Source: Streptomyces lydicus | Lineage (GTDB): Bacteria; Actinomycetota; Actinomycetes; Streptomycetales; Streptomycetaceae | Assembly (NCBI RefSeq): GCF_001729485.1 | Contig: NZ_CP017157.1 | Span: forward strand, 8,137,358-8,201,357 | Reading direction: 5' to 3' | Length of the DNA stretch: 64,000 nucleotides | The notes under the pieces: model-generated | Seen by the model: the letters and a program-made list of their open reading frames with translations, nothing else | The model's database searches: none | Told to the model about the DNA's origin: nothing | Translations under genes and position numbers: made by a program | In this document: positions 27,824-36,856 of the stretch, piece after piece | Position numbering within the stretch: position 1 is the stretch's first letter | How the letters are laid out: the number at the start of each line of letters is the position of its first letter

Positions 27824-29302
27824 TCAGGTCTGCGCCATGTCCACGAATCGAGAGTAGTGGCCCTGGAACGCGACGGTGATCGTCGCCGTGGGGCCGTTAC
27901 GGTGCTTGGCCACGATCAGGTCGGCCTCGCCCGCGCGCGGGGACTCCTTCTCGTAGGCGTCCTCGCGGTGCAGCAGGATGACCATGTCCGCGTCCTGCTC
28001 GATGGAGCCGGATTCACGGAGGTCCGAGACCATCGGCTTCTTGTCCGTGCGCTGTTCCGGGCCACGGTTCAGCTGGGAGAGCGCGATGACCGGCAGCTCC
28101 AGCTCCTTGGCCAGCAGCTTGAGGTTTCGGGACATGTCCGAGACCTCCTGCTGGCGGCTCTCGGCGCGCTTGGAGCCGCCGGACTGCATCAGCTGGAGGT
28201 AGTCGATGACCACGAGCTTCAGCTCATTGCGCTGCTTGAGGCGGCGGCACTTGGCGCGGATCTCCATCATCGAGAGGTTGGGCGAGTCGTCGATGTAGAG
28301 CGGCGCGGCCGAGACATCGGGCATCCGCCGGGCCAGTCGCGTCCAGTCCTCGTCCGTCATGCTGCCGGAGCGCATGTGGTGCAGCGCGACCCGCGCCTCG
28401 GCGGACAGCAGACGCATCGCGATCTCGTTGCGCCCCATTTCCAGCGAGAAGATCACGCTCGGCAGATTGCTCTTGATCGAGCAGGCCCGTGCGAAGTCCA
28501 GCGCGAGGGTCGACTTACCCATGGCGGGACGGGCCGCGATGACGATCATCTGGCCCGGGTGCAGGCCGTTCGTCAGGGAATCCAGGTCGGTGAAACCGGT
28601 GGGCACACCCGTCATCTGGCCCTGGCGTGAGCCGATCGCCTCGATCTCGTCGAGCGCGCCCTCCATGATGTCGCCGAGCGGGAGGTAGTCCTCGCTGGTG
28701 CGCTGCTCGGTGACGGCGTAGATCTCCGCCTGGGCCTTGTTGACGATCTCGTCGACGTCGCCGTCGGCGGCGTATCCCATCTGCGTGATGCGGGTGCCGG
28801 CCTCGACCAGCCTCCGGAGGACCGCGCGCTCGTGGACGATCTCGGCGTAGTACTCGGCGTTCGCGGCCGTCGGTACGGACTGGACGAGGGTGTGCAGATA
28901 GGAGGCGCCGCCCACCCGGGCCAGCTCGCCGCGCTTGGTCAGTTCGGCGGCGACAGTGATCGGGTCGGCCGGCTCGCCCTTGGCGTACAGGTCGAGGATC
29001 GCCTGATAGACCAGCTCATGGGCGGGGCGGTAGAAGTCTTCGCCCTTGAGGACCTCGACGACGTCCGCGATGGCGTCCTTCGACAGCAGCATGCCGCCGA
29101 GCACGGACTGCTCGGCGTCCAGGTCCTGCGGGGGCACCCGCTCGAAGCCGCCGGCCCACGAGCCGCCGTCCTCGTCGTCGCGCTCCGGGCGGTCGCCGCG
29201 GCCGCGGCCCTTTCCGTCACCCCGTCGGGAGCGGGCGGCGGGCAGCAGGTCACTGGGGCCGGAGCCCGCCCAAGGGTCTTCCATGGGCTCGGGAATGCTC
29301 AC
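27824..29302 (-). CDS. dnaB: Replicative DNA helicase DnaB
   Basis: 492-residue hexameric helicase of the replisome. The N-terminal primase-interacting domain spans about residues 55-160 (PPQDLDAEQSVLGGMLLS). The RecA-like domain has Walker A ARPAMGKST at 257-265, the Walker B region LKLVVIDYLQLMQ and the arginine/sensor stretch SDLRESGSIEQDADMV. No intein interrupts it. A charged leader of about 50 residues precedes the first domain. GTG 29302 follows GGGAGGAGG at good spacing; the open frame to 29479 has no equivalent site. It is separated from rplI by the MATE and protease genes on the other strand. Confidence 0.98.
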   Translation of the reverse strand: MSIPEPMEDPWAGSGPSDLLPAARSRRGDGKGRGRGDRPERDDEDGGSWAGGFERVPPQDLDAEQSVLGGMLLSKDAIADVVEVLKGEDFYRPAHELVYQAILDLYAKGEPADPITVAAELTKRGELARVGGASYLHTLVQSVPTAANAEYYAEIVHERAVLRRLVEAGTRITQMGYAADGDVDEIVNKAQAEIYAVTEQRTSEDYLPLGDIMEGALDEIEAIGSRQGQMTGVPTGFTDLDSLTNGLHPGQMIVIAARPAMGKSTLALDFARACSIKSNLPSVIFSLEMGRNEIAMRLLSAEARVALHHMRSGSMTDEDWTRLARRMPDVSAAPLYIDDSPNLSMMEIRAKCRRLKQRNELKLVVIDYLQLMQSGGSKRAESRQQEVSDMSRNLKLLAKELELPVIALSQLNRGPEQRTDKKPMVSDLRESGSIEQDADMVILLHREDAYEKESPRAGEADLIVAKHRNGPTATITVAFQGHYSRFVDMAQT

Positions 29303-29760
29303 CCCGGCACCTCCTCCCGTCCGCGGCGCGGACCTTGCTGTGCTGTTCTTTCTTACGGCACAGCTCTGACAATCGAGACGCCCGACTCCGGTTACGGCGC
29401 GTCGAGTTCGGACGAGTTCTCGGACCGGAACAGGCGGCGGGTGCCGGACAACGGTAGGCCCGTGGGCACCGTCCGCCAATCTGGTTATCCACAGGCCATG
29501 TGGATGACTGCCCTACAGCTGTGGAGAACTCCCCGGATCCTGTGCACGGCACGGGGGAAACTTCTGTGGACAAGCACACAATCACCCAGCCACCAAGTCT
29601 CTGACCTGCGGTTTTCTCATCCATAGGCTGTGGGGGAGAAAAAGTTTCCCCACGGGTTCAAGATCGCGACAAACGGCGCGGAGGTGACGACTCCGCAGAG
29701 CGGAAAGTAAGGATCACTAGCGCCTTGCATCTCTTACCTGTGGAAGATTAGATTGAGTGC
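29303..29760. other. Gene-free divergent interval dnaB-MATE with DnaA-box-like cluster
   Basis: 458 bases, distinctly less G+C-rich than its neighbours, holding the promoters of dnaB and the MATE gene. Several DnaA-box-like 9-mers lie at 29485-29573, with a weaker one at 29739-29747. Confidence 0.65.
29485..29573. promoter_or_regulatory. Cluster of four DnaA-box-like sequences upstream of dnaB
   Basis: TTATCCACA at 29485-29493 on the plus strand. On the minus strand are TCATCCACA (29499-29507), TTCTCCACA (29520-29528) and TTGTCCACA (29565-29573, the Streptomyces consensus). A fifth, weaker match TCTTCCACA lies at 29739-29747. Confidence 0.7.
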
Positions 29761-31098
29761 ATGACACAGGCTCCCGCGACCGCGCGGCGCACCGACCGCC
29801 GCCACGACCGCGAGATCATCGCCCTCGCCCTGCCCGCGTTCGGCGCACTGGTCGCGGAACCCCTCTTCGTCATGGTCGACAGTGCCGTCATCGGCCACCT
29901 CGGCACCGCCCAGCTCGCCGGTCTGGGCGTCGCCGCTGGCTTGCTCACCACCGCCGTCTCCGTCTTCGTCTTCCTCGCCTACGCCACCACCGCGGCGGTG
30001 GCCCGCCGGGTCGGTGCCGGCGACCTGCCCGCCGCGATCCGCCAGGGCATGGACGGCATCTGGCTCGCCCTGTTGCTCGGCGCCGCGGTCGTCGTCGCGG
30101 TGCTGCCCACCGCACCCTGGCTCGTCGAAGCCTTCGGCGCCTCCGCGACCGCCGCTCCGCACGCCACGACCTACCTGCGCATCAGCGCGCTCGGCATACC
30201 CGCGATGCTCGTCGTGCTGGCCGCCACCGGAGTGCTCCGCGGCCTCCAGGACACCCGGACCCCGCTCTACGTCGCCATCGGCGGCTTCTCCGCCAACGCG
30301 GCGCTCAACGTCGGCCTGGTCTACGGAGCCGGCCTCGGCATCGCCGGCTCCGCCTGGGGGACGGTTATCGCCCAGTGCGGGATGGCCGTGGTCTACCTCG
30401 CCGTGGTGATCCGCGGCGCCCGGCGACACGGCGCCTCGCTGCGCCCCGACGCCGCGGGCATCCGCGCCTGCGCCCAGGCCGGCGTGCCGCTGCTGGTCCG
30501 TACGCTGTCGCTGCGTGCCGTCCTGTTGATCGCCACCGCGATCGCCGCCCGGCTCGGCGACGCGGAGATCGCCGCCCATCAGATCGTGCTCACACTGTGG
30601 TCCCTGCTGGCCTTCGCCCTGGACGCGATCGCCATCGCCGGGCAGGCCATCATAGGCCGCTACCTCGGTGCCGGTGATGCCGACGGCGCCAGGGCCGCCT
30701 GTCGGCGCATGGTCCAGTGGGGCATCGCCTCGGGCGCGATCCTCGGCGTGCTGGTCGCGCTCGCCCGGCCGTTGTTCATCCCGCTCTTCACCTCCGACCC
30801 CGCCGTGCAGAACCCGCTGATGACCACGCTCCTGGTGGTGGCGCTGACCCAGCCGGTCTCCGGGATCGTCTTCATCCTCGACGGCGTCCTGATGGGCGCG
30901 GGGGACGGCCCCTATCTGGCCGGGGCCATGCTGGTGACGCTCGCCCTGTTCGCACCGGCCGCGCTGGCCGTGCCCGCTTTCGGCGGCGGACTGGTCGCGC
31001 TGTGGTGGGCCATGGCCCTGATGATGACCGTCCGCATGCTGACGTTGTGGCTGCGCACGCGGTCCGGACGGTGGATTGTGACCGGAGCCTCCCGCTGA
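29761..31098 (+). CDS. MATE-family efflux transporter (DinF-like)
   Basis: 445 residues with 12 TM helices, typical length for a MATE exporter, which uses a sodium or proton gradient to expel cationic compounds. The opening ALPAFGALVAEPLFVMVDSAVIGHLG and the repeat-related GVPLLVRTLSLRAVLL at the start of the second half are family hallmarks. ATG 29761 has no obvious Shine-Dalgarno, so initiation may be leaderless. It is followed after 41 bp by the protease gene. Confidence 0.93.
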   Translation: MTQAPATARRTDRRHDREIIALALPAFGALVAEPLFVMVDSAVIGHLGTAQLAGLGVAAGLLTTAVSVFVFLAYATTAAVARRVGAGDLPAAIRQGMDGIWLALLLGAAVVVAVLPTAPWLVEAFGASATAAPHATTYLRISALGIPAMLVVLAATGVLRGLQDTRTPLYVAIGGFSANAALNVGLVYGAGLGIAGSAWGTVIAQCGMAVVYLAVVIRGARRHGASLRPDAAGIRACAQAGVPLLVRTLSLRAVLLIATAIAARLGDAEIAAHQIVLTLWSLLAFALDAIAIAGQAIIGRYLGAGDADGARAACRRMVQWGIASGAILGVLVALARPLFIPLFTSDPAVQNPLMTTLLVVALTQPVSGIVFILDGVLMGAGDGPYLAGAMLVTLALFAPAALAVPAFGGGLVALWWAMALMMTVRMLTLWLRTRSGRWIVTGASR

Positions 31099-31139
31099 AG
31101 CATCTCCCGCAACACACAAGGGATGCTGATAATGACCGT

Positions 31140-32006
31140 GTGCGCTCGCTTGCCTGGAAGTCCGTGCTGCCCCTGACGGTCGTCGTCATCATGGCCGCTG
31201 CCGTGGTGGGCTATGCCGCGGAGGAGTCCAATACCGCCGGCAGCGTGCCCAGCCACAGAACGTTCGGCAAGTCCGGCGAGTCGGGCCAGGACCCCCAGGA
31301 CCAGGATCCCGCCGCCACGGCCCCGGCCGACGACGGCAACGCGTACACCCCGCGCAGGACCGAGCAGAACGCCCGGGTCGGCGCGGTCTTCGAGAAGGAC
31401 GACTCCGGCGACCACTTCTGCACCGCGAGCGTGGTGCAGAGCCCGGGCCGGAACATGCTGATCACGGCGGCGCACTGCGCCTACGACGCCGAGGCCGGTT
31501 CCACCGTGAACGACCTCGTCTTTGCCCCCGACTACCGCGACGGCGACGAGCCCACCGGCCTGTGGAAGGTCAAGAAGGTGATCGTCGACGACCGCTGGGC
31601 CAAGTCGCAGGACGAAGACCTCGACGTCGCCTTCCTGATCCTCGACAAGAAGGACGGCAAGCAGATCCAGGACGTCCTGGGGGGCAACACGCTGGGCATA
31701 GACCGTGGCTTCGACAACGAGGTCAAGATCACCGGTTATCCCACCAGCCGCGACACCCCGATCTCCTGCCAGAACCGCACCACGAAGTACAGCGACACCC
31801 AGATGCGCATCCAGTGCACCGACTTCGAGGGCGGTACGAGCGGCAGCCCCTGGCTGGCCGACTACGACCCCAAGAGCCACACCGGCACGGTCATCGGTGT
31901 GCTGGGCGGCCACGAGGGCGGCGGCGACCAGGACGATGTCTCCTACGCGGCCTATTTCGACGACGACGTGGCCGTGCTGTACCGGCGCGCCCAGGACAAG
32001 GACTGA
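31140..32006 (+). CDS. Membrane-anchored or secreted trypsin-like serine protease
   Basis: About 288 residues. A signal peptide or anchor helix (LPLTVVVIMAAAVVGYA, about 9-25) is followed by a Gln/Asp/Pro linker and a chymotrypsin-fold domain. The catalytic triad is visible as His in MLITAAHCAYD, Asp in DEDLDVAFLIL and Ser in FEGGTSGSPWLADYD. The fold resembles V8/glutamyl-endopeptidase-like bacterial proteases. The start is uncertain: GTG 31140 (MRSLAWKSV) is in frame at a sensible place but its ribosome site (AAGGGA) is distant. A bidirectional terminator separates it from rplI. Confidence 0.85.
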   Translation: MRSLAWKSVLPLTVVVIMAAAVVGYAAEESNTAGSVPSHRTFGKSGESGQDPQDQDPAATAPADDGNAYTPRRTEQNARVGAVFEKDDSGDHFCTASVVQSPGRNMLITAAHCAYDAEAGSTVNDLVFAPDYRDGDEPTGLWKVKKVIVDDRWAKSQDEDLDVAFLILDKKDGKQIQDVLGGNTLGIDRGFDNEVKITGYPTSRDTPISCQNRTTKYSDTQMRIQCTDFEGGTSGSPWLADYDPKSHTGTVIGVLGGHEGGGDQDDVSYAAYFDDDVAVLYRRAQDKD

Positions 32007-32036
32007 GCCCGGGCCGGCCGCGGCCCCGGACACGGC

Positions 32037-32073
32037 GAAGGGCCGCACCCCGATGACGGGGGTGCGGCCCTTC
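32037..32073. terminator. Bidirectional terminator between the protease and rplI
   Basis: Perfect inverted repeat GAAGGGCCGCACCCC (32037-32051) and GGGGTGCGGCCCTTC (32059-32073) with a 7-base loop, between two convergent genes. Confidence 0.85.
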
Positions 32074-32088
32074 GGCGTTGTCCTGCGA

Positions 32089-32535
32089 TCAGGCGGCGAC
32101 GACCTCGACGCCCAGCTTCGCAACGACCTCGGCGTGCAGACGCACGGAGACCTGGTGCGCGCCCAGGGTCTTGATCGGCGAGCCCAGCTCGACGCGACGC
32201 TTGTCGACGTCCGGACCACCGGCGGCCTTGATCGCCGAGGCGACGTCGGCCGGGGTGACGGAGCCGAACAGACGACCCGCGTCGCCGGCACGGACGGCCA
32301 GCTTCACGTTGACGCCCTCGAGCTGGCCCTTGACCTCGTTGGCCTGCTCGATCGTGGCGATCTCGCGGATCTTGCGACCGCGACGGATCTGCTCGACGTC
32401 CTTCTCGCCACCCTTGGTCCAGCGGATCGCGAAACCACGCGGGACCAGGTAGTTGCGGGCGTACCCGTCCTTGACGTCAACGACGTCGCCGGCGGTGCCG
32501 AGGCCGGAGACCTCGTGGGTGAGGATGATCTTCAT
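32089..32535 (-). CDS. rplI: 50S ribosomal protein L9
   Basis: 148 residues, the normal length for L9. It begins [19 protein letters not shown], with the family signature in the N-terminal domain ([19 protein letters not shown]), a long central helix and a C-terminal 23S rRNA-binding domain. It is the last gene of the rpsF-ssb-rpsR-rplI operon, 18 bp after rpsR. Confidence 0.98.
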   Translation of the reverse strand: MKIILTHEVSGLGTAGDVVDVKDGYARNYLVPRGFAIRWTKGGEKDVEQIRRGRKIREIATIEQANEVKGQLEGVNVKLAVRAGDAGRLFGSVTPADVASAIKAAGGPDVDKRRVELGSPIKTLGAHQVSVRLHAEVVAKLGVEVVAA

Positions 32536-32553
32536 GATTCGGTCACCCTTCCC

Positions 32554-32790
32554 TTATCGCGCGGTGGACGTGTAGGGCAGCAGCGCCATCTCACGGCTGT
32601 TCTTCACGGCCGTGGCGACGTCACGCTGGTGCTGAGTGCAGTTGCCGGTGACTCGGCGGGCACGGATCTTGCCGCGGTCGGAAATGAACTTCCGCAGCAG
32701 GTTCGTGTCCTTGTAGTCGACGTAGGAGATCTTCTCCTTGCAGAACACGCAAACCTTCTTCTTAGGCTTGCGAGCAGGCGGCTTCGCCAT
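32554..32790 (-). CDS. rpsR: 30S ribosomal protein S18
   Basis: 78 residues. It has [15 protein letters not shown] near the start, a CxxC-bearing form as in one of the two S18 types of actinobacteria, and the S18 core [22 protein letters not shown] 32790 follows GGAGAGA. Third gene of the operon. Confidence 0.97.
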   Translation of the reverse strand: MAKPPARKPKKKVCVFCKEKISYVDYKDTNLLRKFISDRGKIRARRVTGNCTQHQRDVATAVKNSREMALLPYTSTAR

Positions 32791-32864
32791 TGTCTCTCTC
32801 CAATGAGTTCAAGAAGTTTGTGCTGTCGCCCTCAGGCCGCACCGCCCGGCCGTTCCACGGCGCC

Positions 32865-32878
32865 GTTTCACGTGAAAC
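32865..32878. other. parS site (perfect) between ssb and rpsR
   Basis: Exact GTTTCACGTGAAAC within a nearly perfect 28-bp palindrome (one mismatch), in the 115-bp gap inside the ribosomal protein/ssb operon. Confidence 0.88.
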
Positions 32879-32905
32879 GGTGCCGCGCCGCGCCGGTGGT
32901 CGGAC

Positions 32906-33493
32906 CTAGAAGGGCGGCTCGTCCGAGTAGCCACCGCCGGAGCTACCGCCCCAGCCACCGCCGCCACCCTGCTGACCGCCGCCGGCAGGACCGCTGGTCG
33001 CCCACGGGTCGTCGGCGGGAGCGCCGCCACCCTGCTGACCGCCGCCGGGGCCGCCGCCCCAGCCGCCGCCACCCTGGCCACCGCCCTGCTGACCGCCGCC
33101 GAAGCCGCCGCCGCCCTGGCCACCGCGACCGCTGGTCTTGGTGATCTTGGCCGTGGCGTTCTTCAGGCTCGCGCCCACTTCCTCGACGTCGAGCTCGTAG
33201 ACCGTGCGCTTCACGCCCTCGCGGTCCTCGTAGGACCGCTGCTTGAGGCGACCCTGAACGACCACGCGGGTACCCCGCGTAAGGGACTCGGCGACGTTCT
33301 CAGCCGCCTGACGCCACACCGAGCAGGTCAGGAACAGGCTCTCGCCGTCCTTCCACTCATTGGTCTGACGGTCGAAGGTGCGGGGAGTGGACGCGACGCG
33401 GAACTTCGCGACCGCCGCACCGGACGGGGTGAAGCGCAGCTCGGGGTCGTCGACAAGATTGCCGACAACCGTGATGACGGTCTCGCCTGCCAT
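32906..33493 (-). CDS. ssb: Single-stranded DNA-binding protein
   Basis: 195 residues. The OB fold takes up about residues 1-110 ([37 protein letters not shown]). A Gly/Gln-rich linker of about 60 residues follows (GGQQGGG units), then the acidic protein-interaction tip ending DEPPF, the usual SSB C-terminus. It binds ssDNA at the fork and recruits repair and replication partners. ATG 33493 follows GAGAGGTTCCCCTA. Second gene of the operon, 82 bp after rpsF. Confidence 0.97.
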   Translation of the reverse strand: MAGETVITVVGNLVDDPELRFTPSGAAVAKFRVASTPRTFDRQTNEWKDGESLFLTCSVWRQAAENVAESLTRGTRVVVQGRLKQRSYEDREGVKRTVYELDVEEVGASLKNATAKITKTSGRGGQGGGGFGGGQQGGGQGGGGWGGGPGGGQQGGGAPADDPWATSGPAGGGQQGGGGGWGGSSGGGYSDEPPF

Positions 33494-33575
33494 TAGGGGA
33501 ACCTCTCGGCGGGTGTGCTGCTGGCTGCTGGTGTTGCTGCTACTCGGACCCGGTTACCGCTGGACGCTGACGCGC

Positions 33576-33866
33576 TCAGTGGGTCTCGGGACGGAGAACC
33601 TTGGTCCGGAGGACCGACTCGTTCAGGTTCATCTGACGGTCGAGCTCCTTGACGACCGCAGGCTCGGCCTGCAGGTCGATGACCGAGTAGATGCCCTCGG
33701 GCTTCTTCTTGATCTCGTACGAGAGACGACGACGGCCCCAGGTGTCGACCTTCTCGACCTTTCCGTTGCCCTCACGGACGACGGAGAGGAAGTTCTCGAT
33801 CAGCGGGGAGACAGCGCGCTCCTCGAGATCGGGGTCGAGGATGACCATCACCTCGTAGTGACGCAT
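33576..33866 (-). CDS. rpsF: 30S ribosomal protein S6
   Basis: 96 residues. [17 protein letters not shown] at the start and [20 protein letters not shown] are the S6 signatures. AAAGGAGGTGG lies before ATG 33866, which excludes the longer open frame to 34046. It heads the rpsF-ssb-rpsR-rplI operon. Confidence 0.98.
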
Positions 33867-34095
33867 GTAGAACCCACCTCCTTTGGACTCAGCGGCCACG
33901 GTCGTTCCGTGGCAGGAGGGTCGTATGCGTTGCGCGCCGGGCCCGTCCGGCTGGCCGGACAGACAAGGGGCGCAGACCGTACAGAGTACCTGCCTGAAGC
34001 CTTCCGGTTGAAATCCGACCGGTGCACCCCTCAATCTGGAACACAACGGGTGTGAGCGGCGTTACAGTGCGCCGCCCTGTCATCGGAGGTGCCGC

Positions 34096-34413
34096 ATGGC
34101 ACAGGCAGCTAGGACCCAGCGCTCTCTGCTCTCGCTTCTCAACAGCGACGGCAAGGACCATCCCGTCGAGAACACCTTCGCCCTCGTGACTGTGGTGCTC
34201 GGCGCGATCGCCGTCTTCACCACGCTCTCTCCCAGCCTGCACCTGGTCAGCTCCTGGGTCGGCCTGATCGGTATCGGCACCGGCCTGTGGGGACAGTTCA
34301 TCTCGTCGACGACAGGCGAGCGATTCCTGTTGATCATCGGCCTCGGCGCGTCCGCCCTGGGCTTCTACCTCGGCCTGGCCCACGGCGGCCTCTTCGGCGG
34401 CGTCATCGGCTGA
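34096..34413 (+). CDS. Small three-TM membrane protein, conserved hypothetical
   Basis: 105 residues with three hydrophobic helices (about 28-48, 55-75, 82-103) and a basic N-terminus. CGGAGG lies before ATG 34096. The next gene is femX, 134 bp downstream on the same strand. No family name is claimed. Confidence 0.8.
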   Translation: MAQAARTQRSLLSLLNSDGKDHPVENTFALVTVVLGAIAVFTTLSPSLHLVSSWVGLIGIGTGLWGQFISSTTGERFLLIIGLGASALGFYLGLAHGGLFGGVIG

Positions 34414-34547
34414 GGCGTCCGCCACACGATGCGGCATACGGGGCCCAGCCCGTATGGCCCAGACGGGGCGCTCCCCGGTCACAGTAGGCTTCGGCGCGAG
34501 AGCCGGAGCCCCGACCAAGGGGACACACCTGCCGAGGAGCGCCCCGC

Positions 34548-35666
34548 ATGAGCCTGACCCTGAGGACCATCAGTCGAGAGCAGCATCTGGCATACATCCA
34601 GAGCCTGCCCGCGGCGAGCCACATGCAGGTTCCGGCCTGGGCGGACGTCAAGGCCGAATGGCGTGCGGAAAGCCTGGGCTGGTTCGACCCGAGCGGCCAG
34701 ATGGTCGGCGCCGGCCTGGTCCTCTACCGCCAGCTGCCCAAGATCAAGCGGTACCTCGCGTACCTGCCCGAGGGCCCGGTCATCAACTGGTACGCGCCGA
34801 ACCTGGAGGACTGGCTGCAGCCGATGCTCAGCCACCTCAAGCAGCAGGGTGCGTTCTCCGTGAAGATGGGCCCGCCGGTCGTCATCCGGCGCTGGGACTC
34901 CGCGGCGATCAAGTCCGGCATCCAGAGCCCGGACGTGAAGCGGCTGCGGGACGTCGAGGCGACGCACATCGAGCCGCGCGCCTTCGAGGTGGCCGACCGG
35001 CTGCGCCGCATGGGCTGGCAGCAGGGCGAGGACGGCGGCGCCGGCTTCGGCGACGTGCAGCCCCGCTACGTCTTCCAGGTGCCGCTGGCCGACCGCTCGC
35101 TGGAAGAGGTCCACAAGGGCTTCAACCAGCTGTGGCGCCGCAACATCAAGAAGGCCGAGAAGGCCGGCGTCGAGGTCGTCCAGGGCGGCTACGAGGACCT
35201 CGCGGAGTGGCAGCGGCTCTACGAGATCACCGCGGAGCGGGACCGGTTCCGTCCGCGGCCGCTCGGCTACTTCCAGCGCATGTGGACGGCCCTCAATTCC
35301 GAGGACCCCAACCGCATGCGGCTCTACTTCGCCCGCCACGACGGCGTGAACCTCTCGGCGGCGACGATGCTCGTCGTCGGCGGCCACGTCTGGTACTCCT
35401 ACGGCGCCTCGGACAACATCGGCCGTGAGGTCCGTCCCTCGAACGCGATGCAGTGGCGGATGCTGCAGGACGCCTACGCGCTCGGTGCCTCGGTCTACGA
35501 CCTCCGTGGCATCAGTGACTCGCTGGACGAGAACGACCACCTCTTCGGCCTGATCCAGTTCAAGGTGGGCACGGGCGGGCAGGCAGCTGAGTACCTCGGG
35601 GAGTGGGATTTCCCGCTCAACAAGCTGCTGCACAAGGCGCTCGACATCTACATGTCGCGTCGCTGA
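34548..35666 (+). CDS. femX: FemX-type peptidoglycan bridge aminoacyltransferase
   Basis: 372-residue Fem-family protein that adds the first bridge residue (glycine in Streptomyces) to the lipid II stem peptide, using aminoacyl-tRNA. It carries the double GNAT-like fold with PAWADVKAEWRAESLGW early, NQLWRRNIKKAEKAGVEV in the coiled arm region, and YSYGASDNIGREVRPSNAMQW late, all typical. ATG 34548 begins MSLTLRTISREQ. The racemase-like gene follows 65 bp downstream. FemX in the S. coelicolor origin region is required for vancomycin-resistance-type cross-linking. Confidence 0.92.
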   Translation: MSLTLRTISREQHLAYIQSLPAASHMQVPAWADVKAEWRAESLGWFDPSGQMVGAGLVLYRQLPKIKRYLAYLPEGPVINWYAPNLEDWLQPMLSHLKQQGAFSVKMGPPVVIRRWDSAAIKSGIQSPDVKRLRDVEATHIEPRAFEVADRLRRMGWQQGEDGGAGFGDVQPRYVFQVPLADRSLEEVHKGFNQLWRRNIKKAEKAGVEVVQGGYEDLAEWQRLYEITAERDRFRPRPLGYFQRMWTALNSEDPNRMRLYFARHDGVNLSAATMLVVGGHVWYSYGASDNIGREVRPSNAMQWRMLQDAYALGASVYDLRGISDSLDENDHLFGLIQFKVGTGGQAAEYLGEWDFPLNKLLHKALDIYMSRR

Positions 35667-35731
35667 CCACTCCACCGCACCGTCCGTACTCCTGACACAC
35701 CCCAGCCACGAGAAAGGTTCCGGGCCCGGCC

Positions 35732-36763
35732 ATGGCGCTCACCCTCTACGTCGACACCGCGCGCTGGCGGGCGCATCAGCAGAGCGTTCTCCAGCAGTTC
35801 CCCGGGCTGGTCCCGGTCTGCAAAGGCAACGGTTACGGCTTCGGCCACGAGCGCCTCGCCGAAGAGGCCACCCGCCTGGGTGCCGACATCCTCGCGGTCG
35901 GCACGACCTACGAGGCGGCCCGCATCAAGGACTTCTTCAGCGGTGACCTGCTCGTCCTGACGCCGTTCCGGCACGGCGAGGAGCCGGTGCCACTGCCGGA
36001 CCGGGCGATCCGTTCGGTCTCCTCGGTCGAGGGCGTGGGCGGCCTGGTCGGCGCCCGGGTCGTCATCGAGGTCATGAGCAGCATGAAGCGCCACGGCGTG
36101 AAGCCGGAGGACCTGCCGAAGCTGGCCGCCGCCATCGAGGACGTACGGCTCGAAGGCTTCGCGATGCATCTGCCGCTCGACCGCGCCGACGGCTCCGACG
36201 CCGTCGACGAGGTCATCGGCTGGATGGACCAGCTGCGCAACGCCCGTCTCCCGCTGCACACCATGTTCGTCAGCCACCTCAAGGCCAACGAACTGGCCCG
36301 TCTGCAGCAGCAGTTCCCGCAGACCCGCTTCCGCGCACGGATCGGTACCCGGCTGTGGCTCGGCGACCACGAGGCCACCGAGTACCGCGGCTCGGTGCTC
36401 GACGTGACCCGGGTCGCCAAGGGCGAGCGCTTCGGCTACCGGCAGCAGAAGGCGGCCTCCGACGGCTACCTCGTGGTGGTGGCCGGCGGTACCTCGCACG
36501 GCGTCGGCCTGGAGTCGCCCAAGGCACTGCACGGAGTGATGCCGCGCGCCAAGGGCGTGGCCCGGGCCGGTCTGGCGACCGTCAACCGCAACCTCGCGCC
36601 ATACGTCTGGGCCGGGAAGCAGCGCTGGTTCGCCGAGCCCCCGCACATGCAGGTGTCGATCCTGTTCGTGCCGGGGGACGCGCCGCAGCCGCAGGTCGGC
36701 GAGGAGCTGGTGGCCCATCTGCGGCACACCACGACCCAGTTCGACCGCCTCGTGGACCGCTGA
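35732..36763 (+). CDS. Alanine racemase-like PLP protein
   Basis: 343 residues of the alanine racemase N-terminal (TIM-barrel) family. The PLP lysine is in GLVPVCKGNGYGFGHERLA near residue 31, and the His/Arg-rich MFVSHLKANELARL follows in the barrel. A C-terminal beta-domain-like region is present but lacks the standard racemase motifs, so it may act on another amino acid or be a binding protein. It is next to femX on the same strand, so a role in cell-wall amino-acid supply is likely. GAAAGG precedes ATG 35732. Confidence 0.8.
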   Translation: MALTLYVDTARWRAHQQSVLQQFPGLVPVCKGNGYGFGHERLAEEATRLGADILAVGTTYEAARIKDFFSGDLLVLTPFRHGEEPVPLPDRAIRSVSSVEGVGGLVGARVVIEVMSSMKRHGVKPEDLPKLAAAIEDVRLEGFAMHLPLDRADGSDAVDEVIGWMDQLRNARLPLHTMFVSHLKANELARLQQQFPQTRFRARIGTRLWLGDHEATEYRGSVLDVTRVAKGERFGYRQQKAASDGYLVVVAGGTSHGVGLESPKALHGVMPRAKGVARAGLATVNRNLAPYVWAGKQRWFAEPPHMQVSILFVPGDAPQPQVGEELVAHLRHTTTQFDRLVDR

Positions 36764-36792
36764 GCCGCCGCTACCGAGCTCCGCACAGCACA

Positions 36793-36833
36793 CGGGCCCG
36801 GTGCCGCAGATCTCCTCTGCGGCACCGGGCCCG
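36793..36833. terminator. Strong bidirectional terminator after the racemase-like gene
   Basis: Arms CGGGCCCGGTGCCGCAGA (36793-36810) and TCTGCGGCACCGGGCCCG (36816-36833) are perfectly complementary with a 5-base loop, between convergent genes. Confidence 0.85.
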
Positions 36834-36856
36834 CTGTGTATGCCGTGACTGCCGGC

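Noticed and set aside
27824..29302. An intein in dnaB, as seen in some actinobacteria
   Set aside because: The RecA-like motifs run on without interruption and the length is normal.
29303..29760. A second replication origin at the DnaA-box cluster
   Set aside because: Only four or five boxes and no A/T-rich unwinding element; the standard oriC position beyond rpmH fits much better.
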